The notes beneath the pieces were generated by a model, which saw nothing but the letters and a program-made list of their open reading frames with translations, ran no database searches and was not told where the DNA came from. From Chitinivorax sp. PXF-14 (GTDB lineage Bacteria > Pseudomonadota > Gammaproteobacteria > Burkholderiales > SCOH01), in the NCBI RefSeq assembly GCF_040812015.1, contig NZ_JBFNXJ010000009.1:124001-188000 (forward strand): a DNA stretch of 64,000 nucleotides, written 5' to 3'. The translations under genes were made by a program, and so were the position numbers. Shown here piece after piece: positions 42,847 to 53,300 of the stretch (positions within the stretch are counted from its first letter, which is position 1; the number at the start of each line of letters is the position of its first letter).

Positions 42847-44877
42847 TTACCCCTCTACGGCCCTGTTACTGACCACTGCGTGAATATCCGTCTTGACCTG
42901 CGCAAACTCACGCTCGAATTCAGCCTGCTTGCGATTGGCCGACATCGCCAGCAATACACCACCCGATTTCACCAGGAAGAATACCCGTCGTTCGCGGATG
43001 TAGAACATGGCGAACACGCCCAGCACCAGCAGAATCGAGCCCAGGTAGACGATATTCTTGCCCGGCGCACGGGTGATCTGAAATCCGCTGGCCTTGACCT
43101 CGTCGAAGCCCGTCATCTGCAGATAGATAGGCGCACCGTAGTCAAAACTAGTACTCAGCGCAACCAGGCTATCGACGACGAAACGGAAGCGCTCAGGCGT
43201 CACCTCCACCGGCGCCAACCCGGCGTCCTTTCGGGATAGCTGCCATGCCTCTACCGCCACCCCCTGAAGAATGCGCAAATAGGTTCGAGCGACCATTTCG
43301 CGCTTGTCAGCAGGCACGCGCGCCTTCAGGAAGCTGTCGAGTGCGTTAAACCCGCCGCTACTGAAGCGCTCCAGCACCCACTCGGCACTCTGCCTGAATT
43401 GTGCACGATAGGCGTCGCTAACGTGTTGGTCCTTCATCGCACTTTTCGTCGCCACATCGACCAGATGCTTGAAGCCCGCTTTGTCGGTCAGCAACGATTT
43501 CAGCCGCATATAGCCCGCCAGGGAGCCCTCCTCGTCCGCCGGAATGCGCAGGTACTGGAAGGGCTCGTTGGGCGCCCCGCGCATACCCGAGAGGAAATAG
43601 CGTCCGCCATCGATCTGCACCGGCTGCATGTAGTTCTGGTATTCGATGGCCTGACCCTGGGCATCACGGAGCTTGAAGGTAATGCTCGGCCCGATGTTAT
43701 GCAGGTTCTTTTCCGACGTGACCTGCATCGCGTTCTGCATCACCCCCTTCGTACCAGAAGCCGCTTTGTCTGCAGAACCAAAATTTTCGATATTGAACAG
43801 GCGGAAATCACCGAACTCCAGGGTAAAGGGCTTGCCGCCGACCGGGAACGGCACGCTCATTTGCGAGCGAGCGGTAAATGGCTTGGCGTTCACTCCCTTG
43901 CCCAGCAAATCCCATTGAGCCAATTCCAGCTTGGAGCCGCCATCACCGAAGCTGGCCTGATAAATTGCCGCCCCCTTGAAAACCAGCGGGTGATTGACCT
44001 TGACCGTTGCAGCGACCTTTTCACCCGTCGCCTTGTCGGTCACTTCGATATCGCTGGCAAACAGCTTGGGCTGGCCGGTCGAATAATGCTCGATATGGAA
44101 CTGCTTGAGCGTCAGGACAAACGGTAACTCCTGGACCATGTAACCGTCGCCGACGTTGATAAAGATTACATCGGCGTCGCCGCCGGTTGGCACCGTGACG
44201 TTGCCTCGGAAAGACAGATTTCCCGCCGACAGCCTGCTCTTTGCCGGAATCTGGCTCTGCGGGACATCTCGCGTCTCGGCCTGCTTCCAACCCAGCATTT
44301 GCTGAAGCTTGAATGGCACGTTGCCATCGAGCAGCCCACCGATGCAAATCATCACGACGGCAGAGTGGGCGAAAAAGTAGCCCAGCTTCTGCAGGCTGCC
44401 GGCCTTGGCCGCGATCAACACATCGCCACTCTGGTGTGCGTTAACCTTGGCGCGATACCCCTTGGCAGAAAGGTAGGCGGTCAGGTGATCGACCAGCATC
44501 GGCATCGGCAGGGCAGAAACAAACTCGCCCTGATGCGAAAACGCCCGCAGCGACCGCTCGCTGGCGTGCTCACGAAAACTGCGCATATCCCTCAGCATGC
44601 CCGGCAAATTGCGGTAGATACACAGGGAGGTGGAAACCACCAGGAACAGCAGGATCGTCAGGAACCAGACTGAGTGATAGACGTCGAACAGCCCCAGCCA
44701 CTCGAAAATCTTGAACCAGTATTGCCCGAACTCAATTGCATACGAGGGATAAGGTTCGTTCTGCTTGAGCACGGTACCAATGACCGAAGCCATGGCAATC
44801 ACCGTCAGCAATGTGACGGCAAATCGCATCGAACTCAGCAGATCATATAGTGCGCGGGTGAACGTCGTACGGCGCAA
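42847..44877 (-). CDS. resB: ResB/Ccs1 cytochrome c biogenesis protein
   Basis: A 676-aa membrane protein, the partner of CcsB in System II. Early segments read YDLLSSMRFAVTLLTVIAMA and VLKQNEPYPSYAIEFGQYW, then WFLTILLFLVVSTSLCIYRN, with a large periplasmic domain (about 230-590) and a last helix near NIVYLGSILLVLGVFAMFYI. The ending RRVFFLVKSGGVLLAMSANR is typical. The conserved His in the third-fourth helix region (GYFFAHSAVVMICIGG) fits a haem ligand. It follows cytochrome c4 and precedes ccsB, a unit found in many Neisseriales. Confidence 0.96.
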   Translation of the reverse strand: MRRTTFTRALYDLLSSMRFAVTLLTVIAMASVIGTVLKQNEPYPSYAIEFGQYWFKIFEWLGLFDVYHSVWFLTILLFLVVSTSLCIYRNLPGMLRDMRSFREHASERSLRAFSHQGEFVSALPMPMLVDHLTAYLSAKGYRAKVNAHQSGDVLIAAKAGSLQKLGYFFAHSAVVMICIGGLLDGNVPFKLQQMLGWKQAETRDVPQSQIPAKSRLSAGNLSFRGNVTVPTGGDADVIFINVGDGYMVQELPFVLTLKQFHIEHYSTGQPKLFASDIEVTDKATGEKVAATVKVNHPLVFKGAAIYQASFGDGGSKLELAQWDLLGKGVNAKPFTARSQMSVPFPVGGKPFTLEFGDFRLFNIENFGSADKAASGTKGVMQNAMQVTSEKNLHNIGPSITFKLRDAQGQAIEYQNYMQPVQIDGGRYFLSGMRGAPNEPFQYLRIPADEEGSLAGYMRLKSLLTDKAGFKHLVDVATKSAMKDQHVSDAYRAQFRQSAEWVLERFSSGGFNALDSFLKARVPADKREMVARTYLRILQGVAVEAWQLSRKDAGLAPVEVTPERFRFVVDSLVALSTSFDYGAPIYLQMTGFDEVKASGFQITRAPGKNIVYLGSILLVLGVFAMFYIRERRVFFLVKSGGVLLAMSANRKQAEFEREFAQVKTDIHAVVSNRAVEG

Positions 44878-44982
44878 GGCGGTTTTCCAGAGTGAGCGGT
44901 TTGTGGAGAGATGGGGTAGGCCAGGCTGCCGCTACGACAGCACAGATCCTAAAAGGTTGCATTGACCGCCGCCCTGATACGA

Positions 44983-45010
44983 AACAAGGGTGGACCAAGC
45001 CACCCTTGTT
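44983..45010 (-). terminator. Hairpin between cytochrome c4 and resB
   Basis: AACAAGGGTGG (44983-44993), loop ACCAAG, CCACCCTTGTT (45000-45010), a perfect 11-bp stem downstream of the c4 stop (minus strand) with a short U-run (GTTTCG). It may be a partial terminator that lets some transcripts reach resB. Confidence 0.7.
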
Positions 45011-45042
45011 CGCATTGACAGCCATCAAGGCTCGCCTGCGGC

Positions 45043-45654
45043 TTAACGCAAACCGACTACGTAGTTGGCGACAGCTTCGATTTCCTTGTCGCTCATCTTG
45101 CCGGCGATCGCGCGCATCGTCGCGGCCGGGTCGTTGGCACGCTCCCCCTTACGGAATGCATTGAGCTGGGTGATTGTGTATTCGGCGTGCTGGCCAGCCA
45201 GGCGCGGGAATTGAGCCGGCATGCCACTACCCTTCGGGCCATGACAGGCCGCACAGGCCGGCAAGCCGGTAGCGGGGTTACCCGATTTGTAAATCTTCTT
45301 GCCCAGTTCCTGCAGGTCGGGATTAGTGCCTTCAAGCACCTTGGCCTTTTGCCCGGCGAAGTAGGCCGCGACATTGTTCATGTCGTCGTCGCTCAACGTG
45401 GCAGCCATGCCAAACATGGTCGGATTCTTGCGGACACCCTTCTTAAACTCGGCCAATTGCTTGGCAACATATTCCGGGTGCTGCGCAGCCAGGCTGGGAT
45501 TGGCAGGCGCGACGCTATTGCCGTCGGCGCCATGACAGGCCACGCAAACCTGTTGCACGATCCGCTGCCCCTTTGCCGGATCGCCCTTGGCCTGCACAAA
45601 TGCGGCGCTGGTTGCCAGCAAGCCGGCAACGGCCACCACCATGCTGAATTTCAT
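45043..45654 (-). CDS. Cytochrome c4 (dihaem)
   Basis: A 203-aa periplasmic protein with a signal peptide (MKFSMVVAVAGLLATSAAF) and two tandem cytochrome c domains: CVACHGADGNS with MFGMAATLSDDDM, and CAACHGPKGSG with MRAIAGKMSD. Each domain has its CxxCH and axial Met. Cytochrome c4 delivers electrons from bc1 to terminal oxidases. It lies upstream of the ResB/CcsB genes that mature it and is divergent from engB. Length is normal. Confidence 0.97.
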   Translation of the reverse strand: MKFSMVVAVAGLLATSAAFVQAKGDPAKGQRIVQQVCVACHGADGNSVAPANPSLAAQHPEYVAKQLAEFKKGVRKNPTMFGMAATLSDDDMNNVAAYFAGQKAKVLEGTNPDLQELGKKIYKSGNPATGLPACAACHGPKGSGMPAQFPRLAGQHAEYTITQLNAFRKGERANDPAATMRAIAGKMSDKEIEAVANYVVGLR

Positions 45655-45757
45655 AGATGCTCCTTAAATCTGCAAAAGTAGATTTCGCGGTTGGCTTCGA
45701 TTCAAACCTGCTATTCTATCGCAGATCATCAAAGCGTTACCAGCCGCACGGATTGCC

Positions 45758-46342
45758 ATGTCTTTATTCTCCCGCCTACAGTTCTTCACCACCGTCAACC
45801 ACCTTCGGGATCTGCCCGCCACTCGGGCAGAAATCGCCTTTGCAGGGCGATCCAATGCCGGCAAATCCAGCGCGATCAACACACTGGCCAACCGGACCCG
45901 ACTCGCCTTCGTATCGAAAACACCCGGGCGCACGCAGCACATCAACTACTTCTCGTTTGGGGACGACGCCTATCTGGTGGATCTTCCCGGCTACGGCTAC
46001 GCCGAAGTCCCAGCCGCAGTGAGGGCTCACTGGGAAAAACTGCTCGGCCAATACCTGGCGACCCGGGAGCCACTGCGCGGGATGGTGCTGATCATGGACT
46101 CCCGGCACCCGCTCAAGGAACTGGACTGGCAGATGCTTGAGTGGTTTCTGCCCACCGGCAAACCGGTTCATGTCCTGCTCACCAAGGCAGACAAACTCAA
46201 CCGCCAGGAAGCCACACAAGCTCTTGCCTCGGTGCGAAAAGCATTGGCTGAACACCCTAACTGCACGGTGCAGCTCTTTTCCAGCCTGAAGAAAACAGGA
46301 ACAGACGAACTTGAGCTCGCAATCGCGGACTGGTTGAAATAA
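45758..46342 (+). CDS. engB: Ribosome-biogenesis GTPase EngB (YihA/YsxC)
   Basis: A 194-aa Era-like GTPase needed for late 50S assembly. The G1 loop is [15 protein letters not shown]2 lies in [14 protein letters not shown]3 is [10 protein letters not shown] and G4 TKADKL. Short and single-domain as expected. The adjacent downstream intergenic region (360 bp) carries the probable sRNA described separately. It is divergent from cytochrome c4, with 103 bp between. Confidence 0.97.
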   Translation: MSLFSRLQFFTTVNHLRDLPATRAEIAFAGRSNAGKSSAINTLANRTRLAFVSKTPGRTQHINYFSFGDDAYLVDLPGYGYAEVPAAVRAHWEKLLGQYLATREPLRGMVLIMDSRHPLKELDWQMLEWFLPTGKPVHVLLTKADKLNRQEATQALASVRKALAEHPNCTVQLFSSLKKTGTDELELAIADWLK

Positions 46343-46410
46343 TCAATAGAAATCATCTACTTGATTAAAGAAGCAAAATCGCTGGAACTCTTCGCAGAAT
46401 ATCCTATCTT

Positions 46411-46520
46411 ACGTAATAGGCGAGACTTTCCGCCTCCCGCTTCTCCTCCCTGAGCGGGTGCCTTATATGAATAAGGCGTTTCGCCCCGGCTTTTTCCCCT
46501 TTAAGCCGGGGTTTTTCTTT
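46411..46520 (+). ncRNA. Predicted trans-acting sRNA with an anti-SD hairpin loop
   Basis: Four successive hairpins lie in the 360-bp gap between engB and pilG. First AGGCG/CGCCT (46418-46435). Second CCCGCT/AGCGGG (46436-46458) with an 11-nt loop TCTCCTCCCTG whose TCTCCTCC is complementary to Shine-Dalgarno sequences. Third GCCTTAT/ATAAGGC (46460-46477), loop ATGA. Last, a terminator CCCCGGCTT/AAGCCGGGG (46484-46511) followed by TTTTTCTTT. The predicted transcript is about 100 nt, starting near 46417, with a weak -10 (TATCTT, 46405-46410). The layout resembles Neisseria sibling sRNAs (NmsR type) and alphaproteobacterial cuckoo RNAs, but homology is not tested. No frame with coding character overlaps it. 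Confidence 0.7.
46484..46520 (+). terminator. Intrinsic terminator of the predicted sRNA
   Basis: CCCCGGCTT (46484-46492), 10-nt loop, AAGCCGGGG (46503-46511), then TTTTTCTTT. The U-run is on the plus strand only, which fixes the transcript direction. It lies about 150 nt beyond the engB stop, so it may also end engB mRNA. Confidence 0.93.
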
Positions 46521-46702
46521 GCAAGCTCACACCACCTTACCCCGCGCGATGCGCCGCCCACAAATGCACGCAGGGAACATTAGCAAGTTCTTAAAAATAA
46601 GCTAACATACACTATTACGTTGTACTAGAATCTTCCGCGCATAGCGCTGAGCTGGATTTATCGCCGCGTCATGCTTATAAGCAAACGCCATCGGGAGGAA
46701 GC

Positions 46703-47098
46703 GTGACAGGAGCAGTAGACTTGAAGGGCGTGAAGGTAATGGTGATTGATGATAGCAACACCATTCGCCGCAGCGCCGAGATTTTCCTTGGACAAGCGGG
46801 TTGCGAAGTCATCCTGGCGGAGGATGGCTTCGACGCGCTATCCAAAATCGCCGACTCCCACCCAGACCTCATCTTCGTCGATGTGATGATGCCACGCCTC
46901 GACGGCTATCAGACCTGCTCGCTTATCAAGAAGCATCCACGCTTCAAGACCACCCCGGTCATCATGCTGTCCAGTAAGGACGGCCTGTTCGATCGGGCGC
47001 GCGGTCGTATGGTAGGCTCCGACGAGTACCTGACAAAACCCTTTACCAAAGATAGTCTCTTGCAGGTAGTTGGCGCGCATACCCGCCAGCAAGCCTGA
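46703..47098 (+). CDS. pilG: PilG-type response regulator
   Basis: A 131-aa single receiver domain with a GTG start at 46703, preceded by GGGAGGAAGC. Active-site residues: DD in KVMVIDDSNTIRRSAE, phospho-acceptor Asp in LIFVDVMMPRLDGYQ, Ser in IMLSSKDG and Lys in YLTKPFTKD. PilG of the Pil-Chp system receives phosphate from ChpA and controls type IV pilus extension and polarity. First gene of the pilGHIJ-chpA cluster. Confidence 0.93.
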   Translation: MTGAVDLKGVKVMVIDDSNTIRRSAEIFLGQAGCEVILAEDGFDALSKIADSHPDLIFVDVMMPRLDGYQTCSLIKKHPRFKTTPVIMLSSKDGLFDRARGRMVGSDEYLTKPFTKDSLLQVVGAHTRQQA

Positions 47099-47126
47099 AC
47101 ATCATTTGTAATTCGAGGAAAGCAAC

Positions 47127-47492
47127 ATGCCGATCAAGAAGATTCTGGTTGTAGATGATTCGCCGACAGAGCGTCACTTCCTGAGCGAGATCCTGACCAA
47201 GAACGGTTTCGAAGTTTTCACGGCCGAGAGCGGCGAAGAGGCTGTCACCAAGTCCAAGCAGGTCCTGCCGGACCTGATCCTGATGGATGTCGTCATGCCG
47301 GGGCTGAACGGCTTCCAGGCTACTCGCAGCATTACACGCGAGGAGACCACAAAACATATCCCGGTCATCATGTGCACATCCAAAGGCCAGGAAACCGACA
47401 AGATTTGGGGTCTGCGCCAAGGCGCAAAGGACTATGTCGTCAAGCCGGTCAATCAAGACGAACTGCTTCAAAAAATCGCCTCGCTTGGCTAA
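47127..47492 (+). CDS. pilH: PilH-type response regulator
   Basis: A 121-aa receiver domain. KKILVVDDSPTERHFLSE, LILMDVVMPGLNGFQATR, IMCTSKGQETDKIWG and YVVKPVNQDELLQ give the acidic pocket, phospho-Asp, Thr and Lys. GGAAAG lies ahead of ATG 47127. In Pseudomonas PilH is the second ChpA output regulator, often acting as a phosphate sink and antagonist of PilG. It is 28 bp downstream of pilG. Confidence 0.94.
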   Translation: MPIKKILVVDDSPTERHFLSEILTKNGFEVFTAESGEEAVTKSKQVLPDLILMDVVMPGLNGFQATRSITREETTKHIPVIMCTSKGQETDKIWGLRQGAKDYVVKPVNQDELLQKIASLG

Positions 47493-47509
47493 GCCGCCAC
47501 AGGACCCCC

Positions 47510-48025
47510 ATGGCTAAGAAGATCAGTCTCAGAGAGTACCAGGAAAGCGTTGTTGCCAAGCTGCAGTCGTCGCTCGCGTCACCCACGGCAACGGCATCCA
47601 AGCTCGGGCTCATGATTGGCAATGAGCACTGGTTGGTAGAACTGCAGGACGCAAGCGAAGTGGTCTCCGTACCGGAAATGGCCGACGTTCCACTCACCCA
47701 TTCATGGTTTCGCGGTGTCGCTAACGTTCGAGGTAACCTATATAGCGTTGTAGACCTGCCAGCCTTCTTTGGTGGCGAATTGTCGCTGTTTACCAGTAGC
47801 AGCCGTCTATTACTGCTCAACTCACGTTTCATCTCCAATTCGGCGGTCCTGGTCACCAAGATGCTTGGTCTACGGAATCTGCAGCAGATGCAAAAACTGG
47901 GTAAGAGCGCAGATGCCAAGCCGTGGCTGGCAGAACGCCTGCAAGATGCGGATGGCACGATTTGGAATGTGCTGGATGTAGCCGCACTCTCAGCCGACCC
48001 GCACTTCCTGCAAATCGCAGCATAA
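47510..48025 (+). CDS. pilI: PilI, CheW-like coupling protein
   Basis: A 171-aa protein from ATG 47510 (MAKKISLREYQESV), just after pilH; the open frame extends upstream only as overlap. It has a CheW fold with GLMIGNEHWLVELQDASEVV, SWFRGVANVRGNLYSVVDLP and RLLLLNSRF. PilI links the PilJ receptor to the ChpA kinase in the Pil-Chp array. It lies 17 bp after pilH and 143 bp before pilJ. Confidence 0.94.
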   Translation: MAKKISLREYQESVVAKLQSSLASPTATASKLGLMIGNEHWLVELQDASEVVSVPEMADVPLTHSWFRGVANVRGNLYSVVDLPAFFGGELSLFTSSSRLLLLNSRFISNSAVLVTKMLGLRNLQQMQKLGKSADAKPWLAERLQDADGTIWNVLDVAALSADPHFLQIAA

Positions 48026-48168
48026 CCGCAAGGCGTGGCTGTGCCGGCTGAAGCACAGCACCCCATGAGATCCAAGAGAGTTCATCCCAATAGCGCGCGA
48101 CTATCGGGATGCGCTTAACAACCAAAAGGCGGAATCACCGAATCGATCGGTGAGGGAGAGAAAGTAAA

Positions 48169-50340
48169 ATGGCGTTTTCCGACAACATCAAGAATTTATT
48201 CGGCAAGCTCAAGGGTGGCGCCTCAGGCGCCGGCGAAGATCGCCAGTTCGACCCATCCAAGACGGTGTCGATCATCGAAAAACTGCGTTCGACCGGTGAA
48301 GGCGACAACCCGAACCCGCTACCTTTTGTCGGACATCTTCCCGCTCGCCGGCAAATCATGATTTTTACCGTGGCGATCGTGGTCTTCCTGGCATTGGCCG
48401 CCATGACCGTGCTGTGGGATTTGCGATCCTCCAATCACAATGCCGTCCGTCGCGCGACGTCGACGGAAATGCAGATGTTGTCGCAGCGTATGGCCCGCGC
48501 CGCCGCGCAGGCTGTTCAGGGTAACCCCGAGGCGTTCAGCGTACTCAACGAGTCATATCAGAAATTCAATTCCGACCTGACCACTCTGATGGAAGGCGGC
48601 TCCGGCCTGCCGGCCTCCAGTGGCGAGCCGGTCGACATCCTGTCCAAGATCCAGAAGACCTGGAACGAGAGTTTCCGTCCCAACCAACGCATCCCGACGG
48701 TGCAGACCATTCTGGATAACCGCCAGACCATCGTTACGGTGACCAAGAGCGTCGGCTCGATCAACACCAACGATGCCAAGCTGCTCGAAGGCACGCAACA
48801 GCTCGTATCGCTACTGAAGGAAACCGGCGCGACAGAACACGAACGTGAGCTCGGTGAGCAGATGGTGGTACTGACCCAGCGCATGGCAAAGAACGCCAAC
48901 GCCATGCTAGCGGGAGAGGTCATCAACCCGGAAGTGGTATTCCTGCTCGGCAAGGACGCCAATACCTTCCGCGACACCTTGCAAGGCATGCTGGAAGGCA
49001 GCGACGAACTGCGCCTGTCGCCGGTCCGCAATGGCGAGATCAAGAGCAAGCTCGAAGAGATCAAGAAACTGTTCAAGGATTTTGAGACAGTTGTCAGCAC
49101 CTTCTCCCGCAATATGCAAAACCTGGTGAATACTCGCCTGGCCAACCAGACCATCTTCAAGGAATCCGAGACCCTGCTGAAGGACTCGATCAAGCTGTCT
49201 GAGTCCTATCAGTCGCAAGGTTCGAGCTTCTTCTCCACGCTATTCGCGCTGATCTTCGCAGCAGGCGCGGTCGGTTCGCTGGTTCTGTTGGGCCAGGTCA
49301 ACGCAGCAGAATCGCAACGCCGCCGCCTGGAATCCGAACGGGAAAACAAGCGTAACCAGGAAGCGATTCTGCGCCTGCTGAACGAAATGTCCGACCTCGC
49401 TGACGGCGACTTGACTGTTCGCGCATCGGTGACAGAGGACCTGACCGGCGCAATCGCCGACTCGATGAACTACACCATCGACGAGCTGCGCTCCCTCATT
49501 ATCGGTATCAACAAGGCAACCGAGCAGGTAACCACAGCCACCCAACAAGCCCAGACCATTTCGAATCAGTTGCTGGATGCAACCCAGCGCCAGTCGGTCG
49601 AAATCGTCAGCACCAACAACAAGGTACAGGAGATGGCGCGCTCCATTTCCGAGGTGACCGAAACCGCATCCGAGTCAGCCCGAGTGGCGGACCAATCGCT
49701 GTCGGCCGCAGAGAAGGGCACGCAGGCGGTAGAAAACTCGATCAAGGGCATGAACGAAATTCGTGAGCAGATTCAGGAAACCGCAAAACGAATCAAGCGT
49801 CTGGGCGAAAGCTCGCAGGAAATTGGCGAAATCGTGGAACTGATTTCCGACATTACCGAGCAAACCAACGTGCTGGCGTTGAACGCAGCCATCCAGGCGG
49901 CGTCTGCAGGCGAAGCCGGCCGTGGCTTCACCGTGGTGGCGGAAGAAGTTCAACGCCTGGCGGAACGCTCCGCCGAAGCGACCAAGCAGATCGGCGCGAT
50001 CGTCAAGACCATTCAAAGCGATACTCACGACGCTGTGGCTGCTATGGAAATCTCGACTCAGGGTGTAGTAGAAGGAGCCAAGCTGTCCGATGCAGCCGGC
50101 CAGGCCCTGCAGGAGATCGGCCAGGTATCGCGTGATCTGGCGTCGCTGATTCAACGCATTTCGTCTGCGACGCAAGAGCAATCCAAAGCAGCAGAAGAAG
50201 TCACCCACTCGATGACCGACATTCTCCAGATTACCGAACAAACCACCGCCGGCACCAAGCAGACCGCGGTATCGATTGGCCAGCTGACCGGCCTTGCGGC
50301 CGAACTGAAGGGTTCGGTGGCAGGCTTCAAACTGTCCTGA
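48169..50340 (+). CDS. pilJ: PilJ, methyl-accepting receptor of the Pil-Chp system
   Basis: A 723-aa membrane receptor. The N-terminal cytosolic segment is followed by helix one ([18 protein letters not shown]), a periplasmic region with two PilJ-type helical domains ([38 protein letters not shown]), helix two ([20 protein letters not shown]), HAMP and an MCP signalling domain whose tip is [20 protein letters not shown]. It senses surface contact or pilin state and signals to ChpA. Length and layout are standard. It lies 13 bp before chpA. Confidence 0.96.
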   Translation: MAFSDNIKNLFGKLKGGASGAGEDRQFDPSKTVSIIEKLRSTGEGDNPNPLPFVGHLPARRQIMIFTVAIVVFLALAAMTVLWDLRSSNHNAVRRATSTEMQMLSQRMARAAAQAVQGNPEAFSVLNESYQKFNSDLTTLMEGGSGLPASSGEPVDILSKIQKTWNESFRPNQRIPTVQTILDNRQTIVTVTKSVGSINTNDAKLLEGTQQLVSLLKETGATEHERELGEQMVVLTQRMAKNANAMLAGEVINPEVVFLLGKDANTFRDTLQGMLEGSDELRLSPVRNGEIKSKLEEIKKLFKDFETVVSTFSRNMQNLVNTRLANQTIFKESETLLKDSIKLSESYQSQGSSFFSTLFALIFAAGAVGSLVLLGQVNAAESQRRRLESERENKRNQEAILRLLNEMSDLADGDLTVRASVTEDLTGAIADSMNYTIDELRSLIIGINKATEQVTTATQQAQTISNQLLDATQRQSVEIVSTNNKVQEMARSISEVTETASESARVADQSLSAAEKGTQAVENSIKGMNEIREQIQETAKRIKRLGESSQEIGEIVELISDITEQTNVLALNAAIQAASAGEAGRGFTVVAEEVQRLAERSAEATKQIGAIVKTIQSDTHDAVAAMEISTQGVVEGAKLSDAAGQALQEIGQVSRDLASLIQRISSATQEQSKAAEEVTHSMTDILQITEQTTAGTKQTAVSIGQLTGLAAELKGSVAGFKLS

Positions 50341-50353
50341 GTAGGCGGGGTTT

Positions 50354-53300
50354 ATGAGCGTACACAGTGAATTCGATGTCGGCTCGCTCGTTTGGGTCAA
50401 GGGTGAAATCGACCAGGCACTTTCACGTGCCGGCGATTGCCTGACTCAATATCGGGAAGCCCAATCTGACACATCCCAACTCAAGTTCTGCCGTACCCAT
50501 TTGCACCAGGTAACCGGGGCATTGCAAATGGTTGGCCTGGACGGCGCGGCGCGCTTTGCAGAGGAAGTGGAGCTGGCTGTCGCCAGCCTGGAAAAGGGGG
50601 AGAGCGAGCCCACCCAAGCGCATCTGGCAGCCGTCAGCGAGGCGATGGCCGCGACCTCGCGCTACCTGGAGGCGCTGATCAACGGCGCCCCTGACATGCC
50701 GCTGCGGCTATTTCCCGAGTACGAAAAGCTCAAGGAGGTACGTGGGGTCAGCAAATACTCGGCAAGCGAATTGTTCTTCCCCAGCGTCGATGCCTTCCAG
50801 TTGCCAGCCAATTCGAGCCCAGCGGCGGACGGCGATCTGCCGCAGATCGTGCGTGCACAGCGCTCTCGCTTTGAGTTGGGCCTGCTGAAATGGCTGCGCG
50901 GAACAGATGATGGGCTCACCATCATGGCCCAGACGTTGAAAGCGATTGAAGCCGCCGTACGCTCCCCACGCCAGCGTACGTTCTGGTGGACAGCGGGCGG
51001 TCTGGTCGAGGCGATCTCCAAGCGAGCCATCGCCGTCGACTACACGGCAAAGCAGCTGTTTGCCCGCATCAATATCCAGATGCGCCGCCTGGCCGAGGGC
51101 TCACAAACGGTAGCGGACCGGCTCCAGCGCGACATCCTTTACTACATCGCACGAGCCGAGGGCGATGCGGAATCGGTTCAGGCCATCAAGCAGTCATTTG
51201 CACTCGACGAGCTCCTGCCAGCTGCGGTAACGGTAGAGTCCGGCGATACCGCCACCCGCCAAAAGGCGGCGCGGGAAATGCGCGAACTGCTCGGGCAGGC
51301 AAAGGATACATGGGTACGCGTCACCGGAGGTCACCCCGACCGCCTCCCTGCCCTGCAGGACAACCTGGTCAGCCTGCGTGAGAAAAGTGCTCCTTTTGCC
51401 GATGTGCAAGGGCTTAATCAGTTCTTGCACGCCTTGAGTGAAGGGATTGGCGGACTATCCCACCAAGCCATCTCCGACAACCAAGCGCTGGATGTGGCAA
51501 CAGCCTTCCTGCTGCTCGATTCGATTTGCGAACGGCCGAATACCCTGCCCCCAGAATTGCCGAGCCAACTCGACGCCATGTCGCGCCGCCTCCAGGCACT
51601 GAATAATCCCGCGCTCGCCGCTGAGCCGCTCCCTGAACTCCCGCACCTGGATCAACTGGCGCAGGATGCACAAGCGAAAATGCTCCAGGCGCAGCTCATG
51701 CATGAGATCCAGGTTAACCTGCAGCAGATCGAGCAGGTGCTCGACGGATTCTTCCGCGATCATGCCAAGCGCAACGAGCTTGCCGGGCTGGCCCCCTATT
51801 TCAGGCAGATCGCCGGTGCGCTGTCGATCTCTGGCCTCGATGATGCAGTGGAGATCGTCAAGTGGAGCCAGGAATCCACCGCTCGCTATGAGGACGAAGC
51901 TTATCCGGTCGATGGCAATGAACTGGAGATACTGGCGGAAGCCCTGTCCACGCTGGGCTTCTACATTGATGCGGTCAGCAATGACCGCAGCAATCGAGAT
52001 GCCATCATTGCTCCCGTGCTGCGCCGCCTGCGGGGCGAGACAGAGACGACGACCCAACCCGTTACAGCCGAGGCCAGCGTCGAAACCGAAGTCAATCAGC
52101 AAAAGCAGCAGGCCCAGGAATTGCTCGAAACATTGCGAGACAATCCTGAGGATGCAGCCGCACAGCAGCAGCTAAAGGACACCCTGCAGTCGCTGCAGCA
52201 AAATGCCGACCTGATTGCGGACAATGCGCTGGGCCAGCAGAGCTCCGCTGCACTGTCGGCCCTCAAGGAGGCAGAAGGCAAGCCGATCGAAGCGTTCGTT
52301 GCCGCCGTCGCCGAAATCGTCGGCGAGAAGCCAATCGAACCTGCGGCAAAGCCGGCCCCCGTCAGCGATGAAGCCGTCGATCAGGAATTACTCGAGGTGT
52401 ATCTCGAGGAAGCGGTTGAAGTTCTCAGCAACATCGGCAGCAATGCCAATACCATCAAGACCAACCCGCGTGACAAGGAAGCACTGACTGTCATTCGGCG
52501 CAGCTTCCATACCTTGAAGGGATCCGGCCGTATGGTCGGCCTCAACCATCTCGGTGAGGTTGCCTGGTCGGTGGAACAGGTGATGAACAAATGGCTGCAG
52601 GATGACTTGGCAGCTACCTCCGCTCTGCTGCAATTGATCGATATGGCGCAAAGCCAGTTCGCAAAATGGATTGGCGAGCTCAAGGATCACGGCAGCGCAT
52701 CGGTCGAGGCCAGCAGCATTCACGCACTGGCCGAGGCGCTGAAGCGTGGGGAAGAAGCCTCCGAAGCTCCAACGATGCCGCCTGAGTCAGCCGCAGCAGC
52801 GGAACTAGCGGTTGCCGACCACACAGAGGACATTACGCCCGAAGCCGCAATCCCGGAACTACAGCTCGTTTCCGAGCTCGTGCCGCCAGTCCTCGAGCCT
52901 GAGCAAGAGGCATTGCCGACACTGGAATTGCTGGCTGAGGAGGCGCCGCTCGCGGAAGCCCCAGCGGTTGAGGAAAGCGTGGGAGTTGCCTCGATCGAAG
53001 CGGCCGTCGAATCGGACGATCTACAGATCGGTGATGTCACCATCTCGCCAGTCCTGTTCGACATCTTCATCAACGAGGCATCGCGTTACCTTGCGACCCT
53101 GCACGAACAACAGGCCTTGCTGGTCCAGCACCCCCACCTGCCGGTGGACGAACGCTTCCTGCATGCCGCACACACCCTATGCGGAATCAGCCGTACAGCC
53201 GGTTTCGTCGACATGGGCGAGCTCGGCTATCGACTGGAGATGTGTCTGCAAGCGCAGATGAAGTCCCCAGAACGGCTTACCGAAGATGACCAAGCGACTT

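Noticed and set aside
46580-46605. Inverted repeat TTAGC...GCTAA upstream of pilG
   Set aside because: Short, AT-rich and imperfectly paired inside. Not distinguishable from chance in an AT-rich promoter region.
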